Made by a program: the position numbers and the translations under genes
In this document: in pieces, positions 23,821 to 34,190 of the stretch
How the letters are laid out: every line of letters starts with the position of its first letter
Position numbering within the stretch: position 1 is the first letter of the stretch
The notes under the pieces: generated by a model
What the model was told of the DNA's origin: nothing
What the model saw: the letters and a program-made list of their open reading frames with translations, nothing else
The model's database searches: none
Assembly (NCBI RefSeq): GCF_003171515.1
Contig: NC_089394.1
Location: forward strand, 2,232,001-2,296,000
DNA length: 64,000 nucleotides
Direction: 5' to 3'
DNA from: Pyrenophora tritici-repentis
Taxonomy: Eukaryota; Ascomycota; Dothideomycetes; Pleosporales; Pleosporaceae

Positions 23821-25737
23821 ATGGCCTATCGCGACCAGTTCGACGCCAACCACCCTCCCTATCCCACTTCCTACGATACTAACTACTATCCTCGCGATAG
23901 AAGCCCGGAGTACGGCACAAGGCCCATATCGCGCACAAGCACCGACGCGTCCGAGCGTCAGCCTCGTGACAATAGCCCGGCATGGGACAGACGCAGTTTT
24001 GACTGTAACTCGCAGCCAATCCAGCAGCCACTCAAGTCTGCCATCGGCCATGCGTTTGAGAAGTCGGATGCTGCTAGTGGTGTTGATCCACAACTCATCG
24101 CTCAAATCGCTGCCGAAGTGAAGAGGTCGGTATTGGATGAGATCAAATCAAGTGGGATAACTGGTACGACAACCTCCCAACACGTGCCCGTCTCGTCGCA
24201 TCAATGGATCCCGCCCTCGCCGACATCGACAAACAACTCTGTTCCACCTCGAGACGTTTACACGCCTCCATCGCCAAAGCGCACAGACTTCCCAAGCCAA
24301 CCGTCCCCTGACCGCGACCCTTTGTATCGTGATCCACTGTTGGATGGCAGCAGTGACATACCTACTCCACGCTTCGAGAGAAGTGTACCTCAAGAACGAG
24401 AGCGGCCGCCTGTGCGACCAAACCCCCCGACCAGAATGGCGACCGAGGAATACACCCCGATTGAGAAAATGTGGCAGCGGCTGTTCGAGACAGATGGCCG
24501 GCCTTTGCCTCGTTTAGGCCAGCTCCTGAGAGGGCTGGCGCTGCACTTGGTATGTATTAATGACTGCGCGTAGCGGAATGCGAGCTGATTTGCGTGTAGA
24601 TTGAGGACTACGAACCAAAGCACAGCCTGGTCATCTCGCCCGCGAAGATGCTCAAATTCTATGAAGACGTCAAGATTCAAGATGAGATCTATCCATGGAA
24701 GAGTAAGGCTTACATGCAACATTTCCTTGCTTCGCATACTAACAGCAATAGGGATATTTGGAGAAATCGACTACTTATCTTTGTCCAAGATATACCGAGA
24801 CCTGCGATGCCAACATCACTTCATTCAAGAGCACCCTGCAGAGCAGCCGCGCATACCTGCACTTACGCCTGATGGTTTCCAGGAATGGATGGCCATCTTA
24901 ATCCAGGCATATCCTGACGCAGAGTACGATCGCCTGGTGAAAGCCATCTTGGACATGCCCATCAGCAATGCCGATGATCGAAAGGAGCGCTTTCCCAAAG
25001 AGCTGCCTCGCAGGATGTTTCCGACTGTCGAAAACCTGCAAGCCCAACAAAGATTCGCCGCAGTCCTGTCTTCCGAGCGGGTCGGTCCACTTCGCAAGGC
25101 ACCCTCATTCCCACCGCCCCCACCAAAGCCACAAGCCCCTTCACCAGGACCCAGTCTGGAGCGTGAGCGCAGCCCTTATGCCTCGAAACCAGAGACGCGG
25201 TCTTTTGACACAGATGACGAGCCCATGCCGACATCTGTGCCCATTGAACGCGAGCGTAAGCCCTATTCAGCAGCTCCAGGGGGCGGGAAATCGTATGATG
25301 ACATGAACTCGAGCTCTCATTCTGACACTGCAGCGAACGAGAAGCGTCGACGTGCACAGTCTAATGCTGGCCAAGCACCGTGGGTACAATCACCCGGCAA
25401 TTCCTACTGCCCACCGTCTCATCACCCTCGCGCCGGCTCAACCAACGCCCGACCACGAAGCCCAAGTTTCTCCAACTATGGCACCCAGTCTGATCCAAAT
25501 GTGCGAGACATGCCTGGCAGCTACTATGGTTCCAGCATGCACAATACTGATGATGACACTCGTCGATACACCAAGGATACAGATAGCAGGCGACACAGTC
25601 GGCGTCGCAGCGGAGTAGGATTAGATGGACCGCTCGACTCTCAGTCGCGATCCATGTATGGCAGTGATGATGACTACAAAGGACGAAATGGAGGTGGTGG
25701 ATATGAGAACAGAAGCTACGACTCCCGTCGCTATTAG
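23821..25737 (+). CDS. DUF7514 domain protein
   Basis: Conserved fungal protein of unknown function. Exons 23821-24549, 24600-24702 and 24752-25737 give 605 residues. The folded core (about 215-400) matches what I recall of DUF7514: EEYTPIEKMWQRLFE, LGQLLRGLALHLIEDYEPKHS, KIYRDLRCQHHFIQE, GFQEWMAILIQAYPD, ILDMPISNADDRKERFPKEL and PRRMFP. Both introns lie inside the domain and joining restores the motifs. The flanks are disordered: the N-terminus is rich in Tyr, Pro, Ser and Arg; after the domain come a proline run (FPPPPPKP) and a Ser/Arg/Asp-rich tail (SRRHSRRRSG, GGGGYENRSYDSRRY). The tail resembles those of proteins that bind RNA or form condensates, which is inference only. The ATG at 23821 has good context (CACCATGG); an ATG 18 bp upstream in frame is the alternative. 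Confidence 0.8.
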
Positions 25738-26219
25738 TAAGATGTGTCTAAAACGACCTGGTAACGCACCCATCAAAATCATGAAGTTACGACATATACC
25801 CCGATTCTATCAATGGAGCTATTTCTCTTTCTTTCGGTGTCTCTGTTGGGCTGAATATTCCCTTGCTTGTTATAATTTGTCATGTTGGTCTTACTTTACT
25901 TACGAGGCTCGGTGTATCCATAGTAACGAACATGTCATGACGCACGCATAGCAGAACAAGGCACACAAATTTCACGGTCACGGTTGCAATCACAATTTCT
26001 GGTTATTTGAATTTGTAATTAATACTTTTTTGGCTTTTTATTTTCAAAATATACGACTCTTGAAACACATCAAGCGAATCGAAATGAGCTACGCAGTCGG
26101 CAAAGAGAAACATGTGACTATACAGCCTTGAATCATAAACCGGTGAAAGGAATTCCAATAACAAACACTTAAACAATGCTCATCTCATCCCAACCCCCAT
26201 CTCTCATGATTGAAGCAAA
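25738..26219. other. Tail-to-tail spacer
   Basis: 3' flanks of the DUF7514 gene and the small minus-strand gene. AT-rich between 25990 and 26060. No gene was seen. Confidence 0.55.
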
Positions 26220-26627
26220 TCAAACACCCTTACCCTTCCCCAAAGAACTAACCTTCGCAACCATGCCCAGCAAGAGCTTACCCCCCATCTTCTTCGCCTT
26301 GACCGTCCCCGTCTTCTGCATATGCACCTCCTCCTCTTTGTCAATCTCAGCCATAGACCGCATCTGACTAGGGTTCAGAATGCTATCAAAGTCTGTCGCA
26401 CCCTGCTGCTGTTTGCCAGTCTTGGAAGACTCTGCAGAATGAGACGAGTGGTCAGAGTGCGAAGAGGAGAAGGAGTCAGACTTGGTGGGGTGTGTGTAGG
26501 AGGAGGGGTAGCGGCGGACTGTGTCGCGGGTGGGCAGGGTGCCGAATCGGATGTGGGAACGGGCTGGGGGTGCGGTGGTGTTGGAGGAAGTGGTGGCAGC
26601 TGGCATGGTGGTAGTGGTTGATGACAT
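26220..26627 (-). CDS. Hypothetical protein, 135 aa
   Basis: Not recognised. The open frame extends upstream to 26882, but the ATG at 26627 is preferred: the protein then begins with a Thr/Ala/Ser-rich stretch and the upstream part reads like a CA-rich leader. A Ser/His-rich middle (SFSSSHSDHSSHSAESS) is followed by ATDFDSILNPSQMRSMAEIDKEEE, probably the conserved part, and a basic C-terminus, KAKKMGGKLLLGMVAKVSSLGKGKGV. Motif-poor, soluble and probably largely disordered. The positive tail could bind membranes or nucleic acids; this is inference. Confidence 0.55.
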   Translation of the reverse strand: MSSTTTTMPAATTSSNTTAPPARSHIRFGTLPTRDTVRRYPSSYTHPTKSDSFSSSHSDHSSHSAESSKTGKQQQGATDFDSILNPSQMRSMAEIDKEEEVHMQKTGTVKAKKMGGKLLLGMVAKVSSLGKGKGV

Positions 26628-27084
26628 GGTAGCTGTGTAGTTGTGTGCTGAGAAAGCTGATGAGAGAGTTAGGGGCAAGGTTAAGGTGGAATTATATGGA
26701 AGACGATATAGTGCTTTGTGAATTGGCAGGGGAGTATGGAGGGGCGTTGGTGAATGCATAAAGGATGAGGTGTACAGTGTAGAAGGTGGCGTTGTTATGG
26801 TCGGTCGTTGGGGTGAATGTGACGCAGATTCGGTATTGTAAAGTGAAGATGCACTAGCTATCACATTATTCACTCGGAGCATTAGATCTCAACTCTGTCA
26901 AAATGAGTTGCTTCTGTGTTTCCGTCACTAGAATATCGCCGCTTTTGTAAATCATATTCTGTGTACCTAGCATAGATCCTGTGTTTCCGTCACCACAATA
27001 CTATCCCTTCTTAAAACTACATGTCTGTGTACCTATCATATAACACTAAGAGGCATATTCCCACCCTCAGAACACATGATAATA
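26628..27084. other. Intergenic with a tandem duplication
   Basis: Promoter side of the 135-aa gene and the end of the decayed gene. Contains two imperfect ~65-bp tandem copies (separate entry). The N-terminal extension of the 135-aa frame lies here and is not supported. Confidence 0.5.
26914..27044. repeat. Imperfect tandem duplication, ~65-bp unit, two copies
   Basis: CTGTGTTTCCGTCAC occurs at 26914 and again at 26979; CTGTGTACCTA at 26959 and 27025, so offsets are 65-66 bp. Between these anchors the copies have diverged considerably. Confidence 0.6.
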
Positions 27085-28435
27085 TCATTCTGGTGAAGAA
27101 TAAACAAACCGCATTGAGTTCCGCACTTTCCTTGCCAGCTCGATAGACCTAGCATCTTTTGGTAGGATCCTGAGAGCACCAACAGCGTCCTTGTAAACAA
27201 CCACAGGTTCTGCGCATTGCAAAAAATTCGCAATGGCAACCAGAAAAAACCACGCCGTTAATAAGCCCATGTCTCCAGCTCCTATTTTTCGACGCGCGTG
27301 CAAAGAACTCTTCATCGTAGAGTGTGCTGGTATCATCGAGCATGTTGGGATATATTGTTACCTTGATCCGGTCTTCTTCGCGCAGCAGGAGATACTCGGT
27401 CCAATCTTCTCCATCACCATAGTCAAAGCACCCGGGTGTCATAAAATACTGGACATGGTAGTGCAAAAAGCCACTGTAATCACCAGACACATCTATTGGG
27501 TGCTTACCCACACTGTCCAGTATTTTATGTCACCCAGGTGAGAGTCTTTCCAACGTACTCTGACATCTGCACCTGCTTGCTTTGCGTCACGATATACAGA
27601 GTGACCGCACTCGAAGAGATTAAGCTTGACGTTATTGACACTTCCAACGTGTGCTGCTTGTAGAAGACGCAGATTTCAAGCACAATCTTGTGACTTGCAT
27701 AGTTAAGCATCTGTAGGCCGTCCAGCCGAGAGCGGTACTGTCCGTACGTCTCAGACTCATCCATAGTCCGAAAGACACGGGAGGAGACTGTGGTCACCAT
27801 CGGTGGTACTAACCATGTCTCGTAGATAACATCGCGCTCCAAGTCCTCGCAGCGAAGATAGACGCGCAAGTGTCTCACAAGATCGCATATATGCTTACCA
27901 AATTAGACTTTGAGATCCAGAAAGTCAGTGACATTTATCGAATCCCTGCAGCCACGGAAGAAAAAGGGATTCTTTCGCGAGGATAGATCCTGGATCTCTG
28001 TGCTGGTAGGCAAACCGATGATAGCAGCGGACAAGTAGTCGTCAAAGGCAAAAGGATCAATGCAGTCTTGGTCAGTTTCACTCTGTTCTCTTCTTACACT
28101 ACAGTGAACACGGTTTATTGGGGTCACAGACTTCATGTTGTCAATTCTTGGAACGACGATGGGTTTAGTGGTGTCAAATATGTGTTCGTAGACATTTTCG
28201 GGGAGCTCCGAGGGTAACACCGCACGCATTCTTTCGAGAAGCGGTACGAGAAGCTGATTAGAGTATCGTTTGAGATCTGCGTGGATCTGCCCGATCACTC
28301 ATCGGTAGTGTTCAGAGGATGTCTACATACTGCTCACTTCTCAAGCATGGCCGCGCGATCTTCGAGGATTTGGAGCTGTCTCTCGGCATGAGACCCACTC
28401 AGCACGCTACCAGTGACTTGAATGTCATGGATGAT
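27085..28435 (-). pseudogene. Decayed fungal gene of unknown family
   Basis: Coding-like minus-strand segments follow one another but cannot be joined into an intact gene. The first, 28338-28435, ends in EDRAAMLEK at a GTGAGC donor. The next, from about 28287, reads IHADLKRYSNQLLVPLLERM, then LPSELPENVYEHIFD, resembling the opening of fungal F-box-like unknowns. It is halted by TAA at 27903-27905, after which the same frame continues as FGKHICDLVRHLRVYLRCED down to 27525. The segment 27149-27511 (DYGDGEDWTEYLLLREED, EEFFARASKNRSWRHGLING) and the last one (VVVYKDAVGALRILPKDARS, to 27085) are in different frames without a credible intron between them. A CAA-to-TAA change (CpA context) would explain the stop. 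An inverted repeat interrupts the gene. No function is assigned. Confidence 0.5.
27431..27538. repeat. Inverted repeat, 25-bp arms
   Basis: Arms at 27431-27455 and 27514-27538 are reverse complements except for 2 positions, separated by 58 bp. It lies inside the decayed gene, where one arm corresponds to coding-like sequence (HVQYFMTPG) and the other to a stretch after a stop codon. Confidence 0.75.
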
Positions 28436-30236
28436 CCTGCAGTGGTAAGCTCGATACGCTACACATTAAGGACAGCTTGGCTGCATACTCCTTTTTAGTC
28501 TGCTTCAACACTGTGCTTTACCTAGACGCACATTAGCTCCTGACGCGAATCGCACCTGCCATTGCCTTACTGAAAGATGCTAGACTGTCATTGCTCTGTG
28601 TTTAGATTACTTTGCATCGGCTAGCAAGCCCTTCCGGTCTCGTGACGAGCTTTGTGAAGTTGACCGAGTAAAACTAAACACGACCAAGTCACGGCCAGTC
28701 GAAGATCATGTCTGTTGCCATGTTGTACAAAAAGAAGCTATTTTCGTCTCCAAGTAAACTCTATATTTTGTGTGAAATTCAAAGCCCGAACTAAGTGCTC
28801 ACCCAATGATATAGCCATCTCATCTCCGTAAGCATGAAGAGAGATGTCACTTCGATACTAGATTGCTAGGCGGCTTGGTTGCGGACACATCAGTATCTAC
28901 GGAGGCACATTCGTGGAGCTGAACAAGCCCGCATCCCGAGACAGTGGCTTTCTGTGATGCAGAAATTGGGTGGGCTGGATGGATCCAGCCTTCCTGATAG
29001 CCTTGCAGGACCGAAGACGTGGTGCAACGGCAAATCCGGCCAGTAGGTAATAACCACCGAGAGAACCCCAAGCCCGCTTGGACCTTCCTACGGTATATGT
29101 GGCCGTGCCACGGACTCACTCATGTTCGTATAGACCCGAGCCCCTCCGAAATACGGGATAAGTCTAAATGTGTCTACCCAGACATTCGTGAGTCGAAGTT
29201 ATGCGACCATAAATCTGTAGTAATATAATTATTATGAGGTCTAACTGTTGGTATTAGCTGGTCCACTCGGAAGCTGTGGATGCATGTGTCTTGTAGCCAC
29301 AGTAACGAATTGATCGTGGAGAACAGAGCAGCTGTCCGGACGCGTCAGCGGCATCGTTCGCGGCAAGACAAGCGATAAGGGCCCGAGAGATTGACACATG
29401 ATGTAAAAGTGGAATGAATGATGGGGTTGGAGGATGAAACAACATGGACAAAGGTGCGATGCGTCATATAAGGCCAAACATCAGGATCCGTGGGGTTCAA
29501 AACAGAGCTGGGCCTAACAGTAGCGAACGGAGTGGAATGGCACAGTGTGGTATAGGCGGCGGGCGTAATATGATGCCAACACTGCGGCCCCCAAACTGGC
29601 GCACTGCATGGCTGAGCAAGTGCACTCACACTGATGCCGCAAATAGGCGCGGCCCCACCGGCGATCACTCGCGGTCCGATACCACAGCCAACACTAACCC
29701 CGGCACTTTCAATGCTCCCGCATCTGCGCCGTTGACCACAACTCATTTGCTTTGATCGCTCTGGTTTCCATGATAGAAAAGATCCTGGGGTGTGATGGGA
29801 AAGTTGCCATCTAGGAATGCGTGTCCCATCGGCACTTTCATTCGCAGAGTCATGCTGTGCCGCGATCCAGAGTCTGTCATCATCTCAGCTCAGCTTAGCT
29901 TCCGCCGAGGACTGGAGGAATATCGTCTTCGGCGCGCCATAGCCACGCTATTCGTTTACCCCGGCCAACAAAACGTCTTACGAGAGGTATTGCTATTTTG
30001 GCGTCGGTCAGTATAGAGTCCATGCTCACCCAGTGTGACTGACCTGTATTCCTGATTACGGCTCTAATAAAAAATCCCTTACAAGACTACACATTTGCAA
30101 CCCTTTCCCACTACGATCACCTATGTCAACTTTTGCTGCAGCCCACCACGTCATCGAATGAAGCAGACAACTCCAGCCGCTTACGGAACATAGTAAGCCT
30201 CGGAACGGACCATCGCCCCACGCAATCAGGAAGAGG
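28436..30236. other. Intergenic, 1.8 kb
   Basis: No supportable gene. Open frames at 29345-29746 (minus) and 29444-29755 (plus) are mirror shadows of each other and show no motif. The promoter of the UBA-domain gene should occupy the right end. Confidence 0.5.
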
Positions 30237-33200
30237 ATGTCCAAGTTACTAGGAGACAGGAAATCGAAGCAGCTGGTCACAATCCTACGAGCTGTTCCAG
30301 AATATCCAGAATCCCCAGAATCCCCAGCGCATTGCCACTCCGATGAGCAAGATGTAGCAGCACAAGATTATCTGCGTATCAAAGCTGGCATGTCGCCGTC
30401 ATCAGCAAAATCCCCCGCATCGTTACTCGCAGGATCCGTGTCTATCTGGGGGAGGAAACAGAAAAAAGCAACAAGCAATTCTAGCTCGAGCCCGAAATCG
30501 AAATCGAAATCGAAAGAGCACCACAAATCGCTGAATTACGCCATCGGAACCTACAAGCATGGGAAGATCCAGTGGCAGCGAAAGGATGGCAGCTCTTCAA
30601 GTAGCCGCACGAAAAAGACTCTCGGCCCCGACAGGCGTTCAAGACCCAAGATACAAATAGTAATCCCTAGTGGAAGGTGCGATCAGCCGCTCCCCGCTCT
30701 CCCAAACTTCAGCCCTGCCGGACACGGAAGCGATCACGATATATCGCCCCAATCTGCAAGCCACGTTTTTAGGCGAAATTCTATCGTTTCCCCGTGTGCG
30801 CAATCGCAACCGCAAGCTATCCCATTCGGGCAACTGGAGCGTACAATTCACAGCACTACAGGACTTCAGCCTTCGGCGCCGACACATTCGAGCAGCTCTT
30901 CTTATGCTTCAGAGGAGAGCGATAAATCGTCAGTGCTCAGCAACCGCTCGTCGGAGACAAGTTTGGAACATGACGTCTCACCAATACAAAGGGGCCCACC
31001 GCAATCATCCAAGTACCTTCCCAGTGGCCAGACTCTGGTTCCCGACGGGACCCTAGAATCTTCACCAAAGATAACCACAAACCTTGATGATGAGCAGCTT
31101 CGTCGTCATGCTCCGTCGTCTGCGTTACCTCGAAGGTATACCCACGCACCATTCGGTGAAGAAGAAGCTGTCTTTCAAATTACTTGTACAGATCACGATG
31201 CACAGCATGCTTCACACATCACGAAGATATCACGCAGTCCAACATTGAACCGCAAGTCCTCCAAACGGAGCGGTCCGCGGCAAAGGACTGCCGCAAGTCT
31301 GTGCACAGGCAACCAAGCGATTGGCCGATACATACCTGGAAGGTTCTCAGATTCACCAGTAGTACTTAGCCCTACTCTGAGCGAGGCCGAATGCGCACTT
31401 CAAAAGCAGTTGTCTGCATGTGAAAACCTTACCGATCTCCCCGCCGATGACCGAGAAAGGACAACCCTTGCCGAAGGCAGCCCTTTCCGGGGGGATGTAC
31501 GTCAACCTCCGAGTGGGGGCGAAGCTGCAGGCCAACACCAATGGGATCTCGCTACCATCCCTCTACCAGATTCTCCACCCCCGGCTGTCCCTCGCAAATC
31601 CAGCAAGCGGAAGTCTGTACAGACTCGCGTACCTACGGATCATATTGCTTCGCAGCTGATGAGAGGCCGCTCTCGAGGGAGTAAGACATTGAAGTTAATG
31701 ATTCCACAGTACAAAAGGACGAGCGTGGCTCAGGTGTTTACCCCGGAAACTATCTTGGATACCAAAAAACCGAACATCACACCCCAGGGCGCGGAAACCG
31801 TTATTCTTGGCATTCTGCGACACCTAGATCATTTCGAAGATCTGTTTTCTGCGGCTCTCGTCAACCAAGGCTTCTACCGAGTGTTCAAGCGCCATGAGCT
31901 CAGTCTCATCAAGTCTACCCTCCGGAAGATGTCGCCTCCAGCATGGGAATTCCGCGAGATTGCGTTCCCTGGTCATGATCGCTTACATGCCGAAGACTTG
32001 GAGGTGACAAGACCGGATGAGGAATACACGACTGATGGATATCTACAGCTCCAGAAGCGCGATGTACAGGTTATTCGCGCTATCAAATTGGAGATTATGG
32101 AGAAGTGTCAATCTTTTGTACGATCGGAAATTTCAGCTGCGCTCATGAGCGCATGCCCAGCGGAGTCGGCAAGAGTTGACGATGCGCTGTGGCGTATTTG
32201 GTCATTCTGCAAGATATTTGGCTCAGGCAAAGGGCGGGAGGACGACATTGTTGCTCAGATGGACTGGCTCAACGGAGGTGTGTTGGTTCATCAGAGCACG
32301 TGCACTTTTAGCATCATGAGTACCGATTTCATGAACGACACATTGGTCAGTGCACCTGAGAGTTTTGGAAAGGGTAACGAGGGGGGGTTGAGCGCTGAAC
32401 AGCTCTTCGACATGATGGAGCTTTGGAACTGTTTGGGAGTGCTCCTACAAAACTTTGAGGGACGCACCGTGCAAGCACGTCAGGCCGGGATATACGACAA
32501 CACGGACATTCGTGGCGGCGACATTGACGGCGAGGAAATGATGCTTGACGAATGGTGCTATCACCTCCTAACTTTTGGTCCGAGAGCTGTTCTCAAACTC
32601 ACCGGCCCGTACCATCCATCAGACCCAACAGCCTTCAAGATTGCTGCCGAAAACGGGTGGCTTAACTGGAAGCCTCCGGTAGCTAGGAGCACCCGACGAA
32701 CCTTTCTCAAGGAAGCAGCTTCCCGTGTGTACGAAGACAAGATTGCCAATACTTTTGCCAGGATCTCCACCCGTGATGTTCAGCGCCAGCAATCAAAGAT
32801 TCGTCTTCAAAGGCACATCAAAGAGCTTCGGGAGCGTAAGAACAGTGGTGAACATCGGCGAATGATTCGAATGTCCCAAGAGCGGCCCATGTCAGAATGG
32901 GACACTGTGATTCGGAATTTGACACGGCCTCGCGTACCAGCACAAGGATCCGAGAATGACCTCGTGACCCATGTTCCGGCTCTACGATCAGGCACAACTT
33001 TTGAACAGGTATATCTGCCACCTATCTGTGAGCTTCCAGCTTCAGGAGTAAATTCCAGGCCATCATCTCCGCCGCGCCGCACAGTTGCTGAGCCACTGTT
33101 ACCAACACCATCAGCATCTACAGTACCCAGTAACTACAACCGGTACAGCATAGCCTCGAGCGATCCATATACGGAAGAGCGGCCACCATCAACACCACGT

Positions 33201-33773
33201 CGGACTGCAGCTCAACCTCTTCTCCCTACCCCCTCAGCGTCGACAGTACAAAGTTACCGGGATCCCTACACAATGGGCAGCGTCTCAGACAGGAACTCGC
33301 CACCTCGGCGTATTGTTGCACAACCGCTCCTTCCAAGTCCATCTACCTCTGCAAGCCAAAGCAACCGAGACTGGCACCGCTACAGCACAGGCACATTCAT
33401 GCCTTCCATCCTCGAAGACCCACCCCACCACCCCCTTTCCGTTAACCCGGATTCAGTTCACCCAGCCTTTAGACCCCAATCTGCTTCAACCCCCCACCAC
33501 AACAACGGCCTCTACTACCGACACATCCGTCAGCGCAGCGAAGACCAGTCAAGTTCGGCCAGCGTCAGGAGCGCGGCGCACCTGCAACATGAACAACAAC
33601 ACAACATCTACGGGTCGCAGAGCCATGAGAACACGGCAGACAAAGCTATTTACCGCATTGTGGAGATGGGATTTACACCCGAGCAAGCGAGGGAAGCACT
33701 CAAATTGACGGATTTGGGTACGGGCCTGAGGGTTGATCGTGCAGTTGAATTGTTGCTTGCTCGACAGACCTGA
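30237..33773 (+). CDS. UBA-domain protein with F-box-like central region, 1178 aa
   Basis: Large conserved fungal protein of unknown function. A single exon; the ATG at 30237 is the first in frame. Residues 1-490 are low complexity, rich in Ser, Pro, Lys and Arg, with a KSKSKSK run encoded by a GAAATC hexamer repeat. The conserved centre (about 500-880) starts with an F-box-like helix pair, AETVILGILRHLDHFEDLF then ALVNQGFYRVFKRHEL, and continues through VDDALWRIWSFCKIFG, ELWNCLGVLLQNFEGRT and DEWCYHLLTFGPRAVL. A basic helix follows (RLQRHIKELRERKNSG). Residues about 945-1055 hold three degenerate copies of a PPRRTVAQPLLPTPSAST-type motif. The C-terminal 45 residues form a UBA domain (IYRIVEMGFTPEQAREAL, DRAVELLLARQT) that would bind ubiquitin. 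An adaptor role in ubiquitin signalling is plausible but inferred. Confidence 0.8.
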   Translation: MSKLLGDRKSKQLVTILRAVPEYPESPESPAHCHSDEQDVAAQDYLRIKAGMSPSSAKSPASLLAGSVSIWGRKQKKATSNSSSSPKSKSKSKEHHKSLNYAIGTYKHGKIQWQRKDGSSSSSRTKKTLGPDRRSRPKIQIVIPSGRCDQPLPALPNFSPAGHGSDHDISPQSASHVFRRNSIVSPCAQSQPQAIPFGQLERTIHSTTGLQPSAPTHSSSSSYASEESDKSSVLSNRSSETSLEHDVSPIQRGPPQSSKYLPSGQTLVPDGTLESSPKITTNLDDEQLRRHAPSSALPRRYTHAPFGEEEAVFQITCTDHDAQHASHITKISRSPTLNRKSSKRSGPRQRTAASLCTGNQAIGRYIPGRFSDSPVVLSPTLSEAECALQKQLSACENLTDLPADDRERTTLAEGSPFRGDVRQPPSGGEAAGQHQWDLATIPLPDSPPPAVPRKSSKRKSVQTRVPTDHIASQLMRGRSRGSKTLKLMIPQYKRTSVAQVFTPETILDTKKPNITPQGAETVILGILRHLDHFEDLFSAALVNQGFYRVFKRHELSLIKSTLRKMSPPAWEFREIAFPGHDRLHAEDLEVTRPDEEYTTDGYLQLQKRDVQVIRAIKLEIMEKCQSFVRSEISAALMSACPAESARVDDALWRIWSFCKIFGSGKGREDDIVAQMDWLNGGVLVHQSTCTFSIMSTDFMNDTLVSAPESFGKGNEGGLSAEQLFDMMELWNCLGVLLQNFEGRTVQARQAGIYDNTDIRGGDIDGEEMMLDEWCYHLLTFGPRAVLKLTGPYHPSDPTAFKIAAENGWLNWKPPVARSTRRTFLKEAASRVYEDKIANTFARISTRDVQRQQSKIRLQRHIKELRERKNSGEHRRMIRMSQERPMSEWDTVIRNLTRPRVPAQGSENDLVTHVPALRSGTTFEQVYLPPICELPASGVNSRPSSPPRRTVAEPLLPTPSASTVPSNYNRYSIASSDPYTEERPPSTPRRTAAQPLLPTPSASTVQSYRDPYTMGSVSDRNSPPRRIVAQPLLPSPSTSASQSNRDWHRYSTGTFMPSILEDPPHHPLSVNPDSVHPAFRPQSASTPHHNNGLYYRHIRQRSEDQSSSASVRSAAHLQHEQQHNIYGSQSHENTADKAIYRIVEMGFTPEQAREALKLTDLGTGLRVDRAVELLLARQT

Positions 33774-34190
33774 AGAACACACGCCAGGTTTTTTTAATCG
33801 ACATGGGTTAAAAATAGTAACTTTCGTTTTAGGAGGATTTCTCTTTGTTTTGTTTTTTTTGTTGTCGCCGTTTGTTTGGCGGCGGAGGGTTTGTCCTTCT
33901 TTTTTCTTTTTGAAACTTGGTGCAGCTCGCGTATATACCCGTCCTTTCGTTTGAGGATTCCCCTTTTCTTTGTTGTTTGTATTATTTCGATGAATATTTT
34001 TAGGTAGCATTTGCATGATATGTGCAATAATAAATGTCTTGGTGGGTTGGGAAATTGAGACAATGATTGATCTTGGTTTCATGTGATTTTGTATTATCTG
34101 GAGTGTTTACTCTGAATATACATCGGTTTTAGCAGTGCAGCATAGTTGCTCGCACGCCTGAAAGCACATCATGACGAGATGAGTGCGGAG
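33774..34190. other. Tail-to-tail spacer
   Basis: 3' flanks of the UBA-domain gene and the IFI6-like gene; T-rich (33840-33920) with an AATAAA-type motif near 34028. Frames seen on the minus strand are antisense to these T tracts and low complexity. Confidence 0.55.

Noticed and set aside
29345..29755. Overlapping frames on both strands near 29.5 kb
   Set aside because: Mirror-image open frames without motifs or leaders; typical of GC-balanced non-coding DNA.
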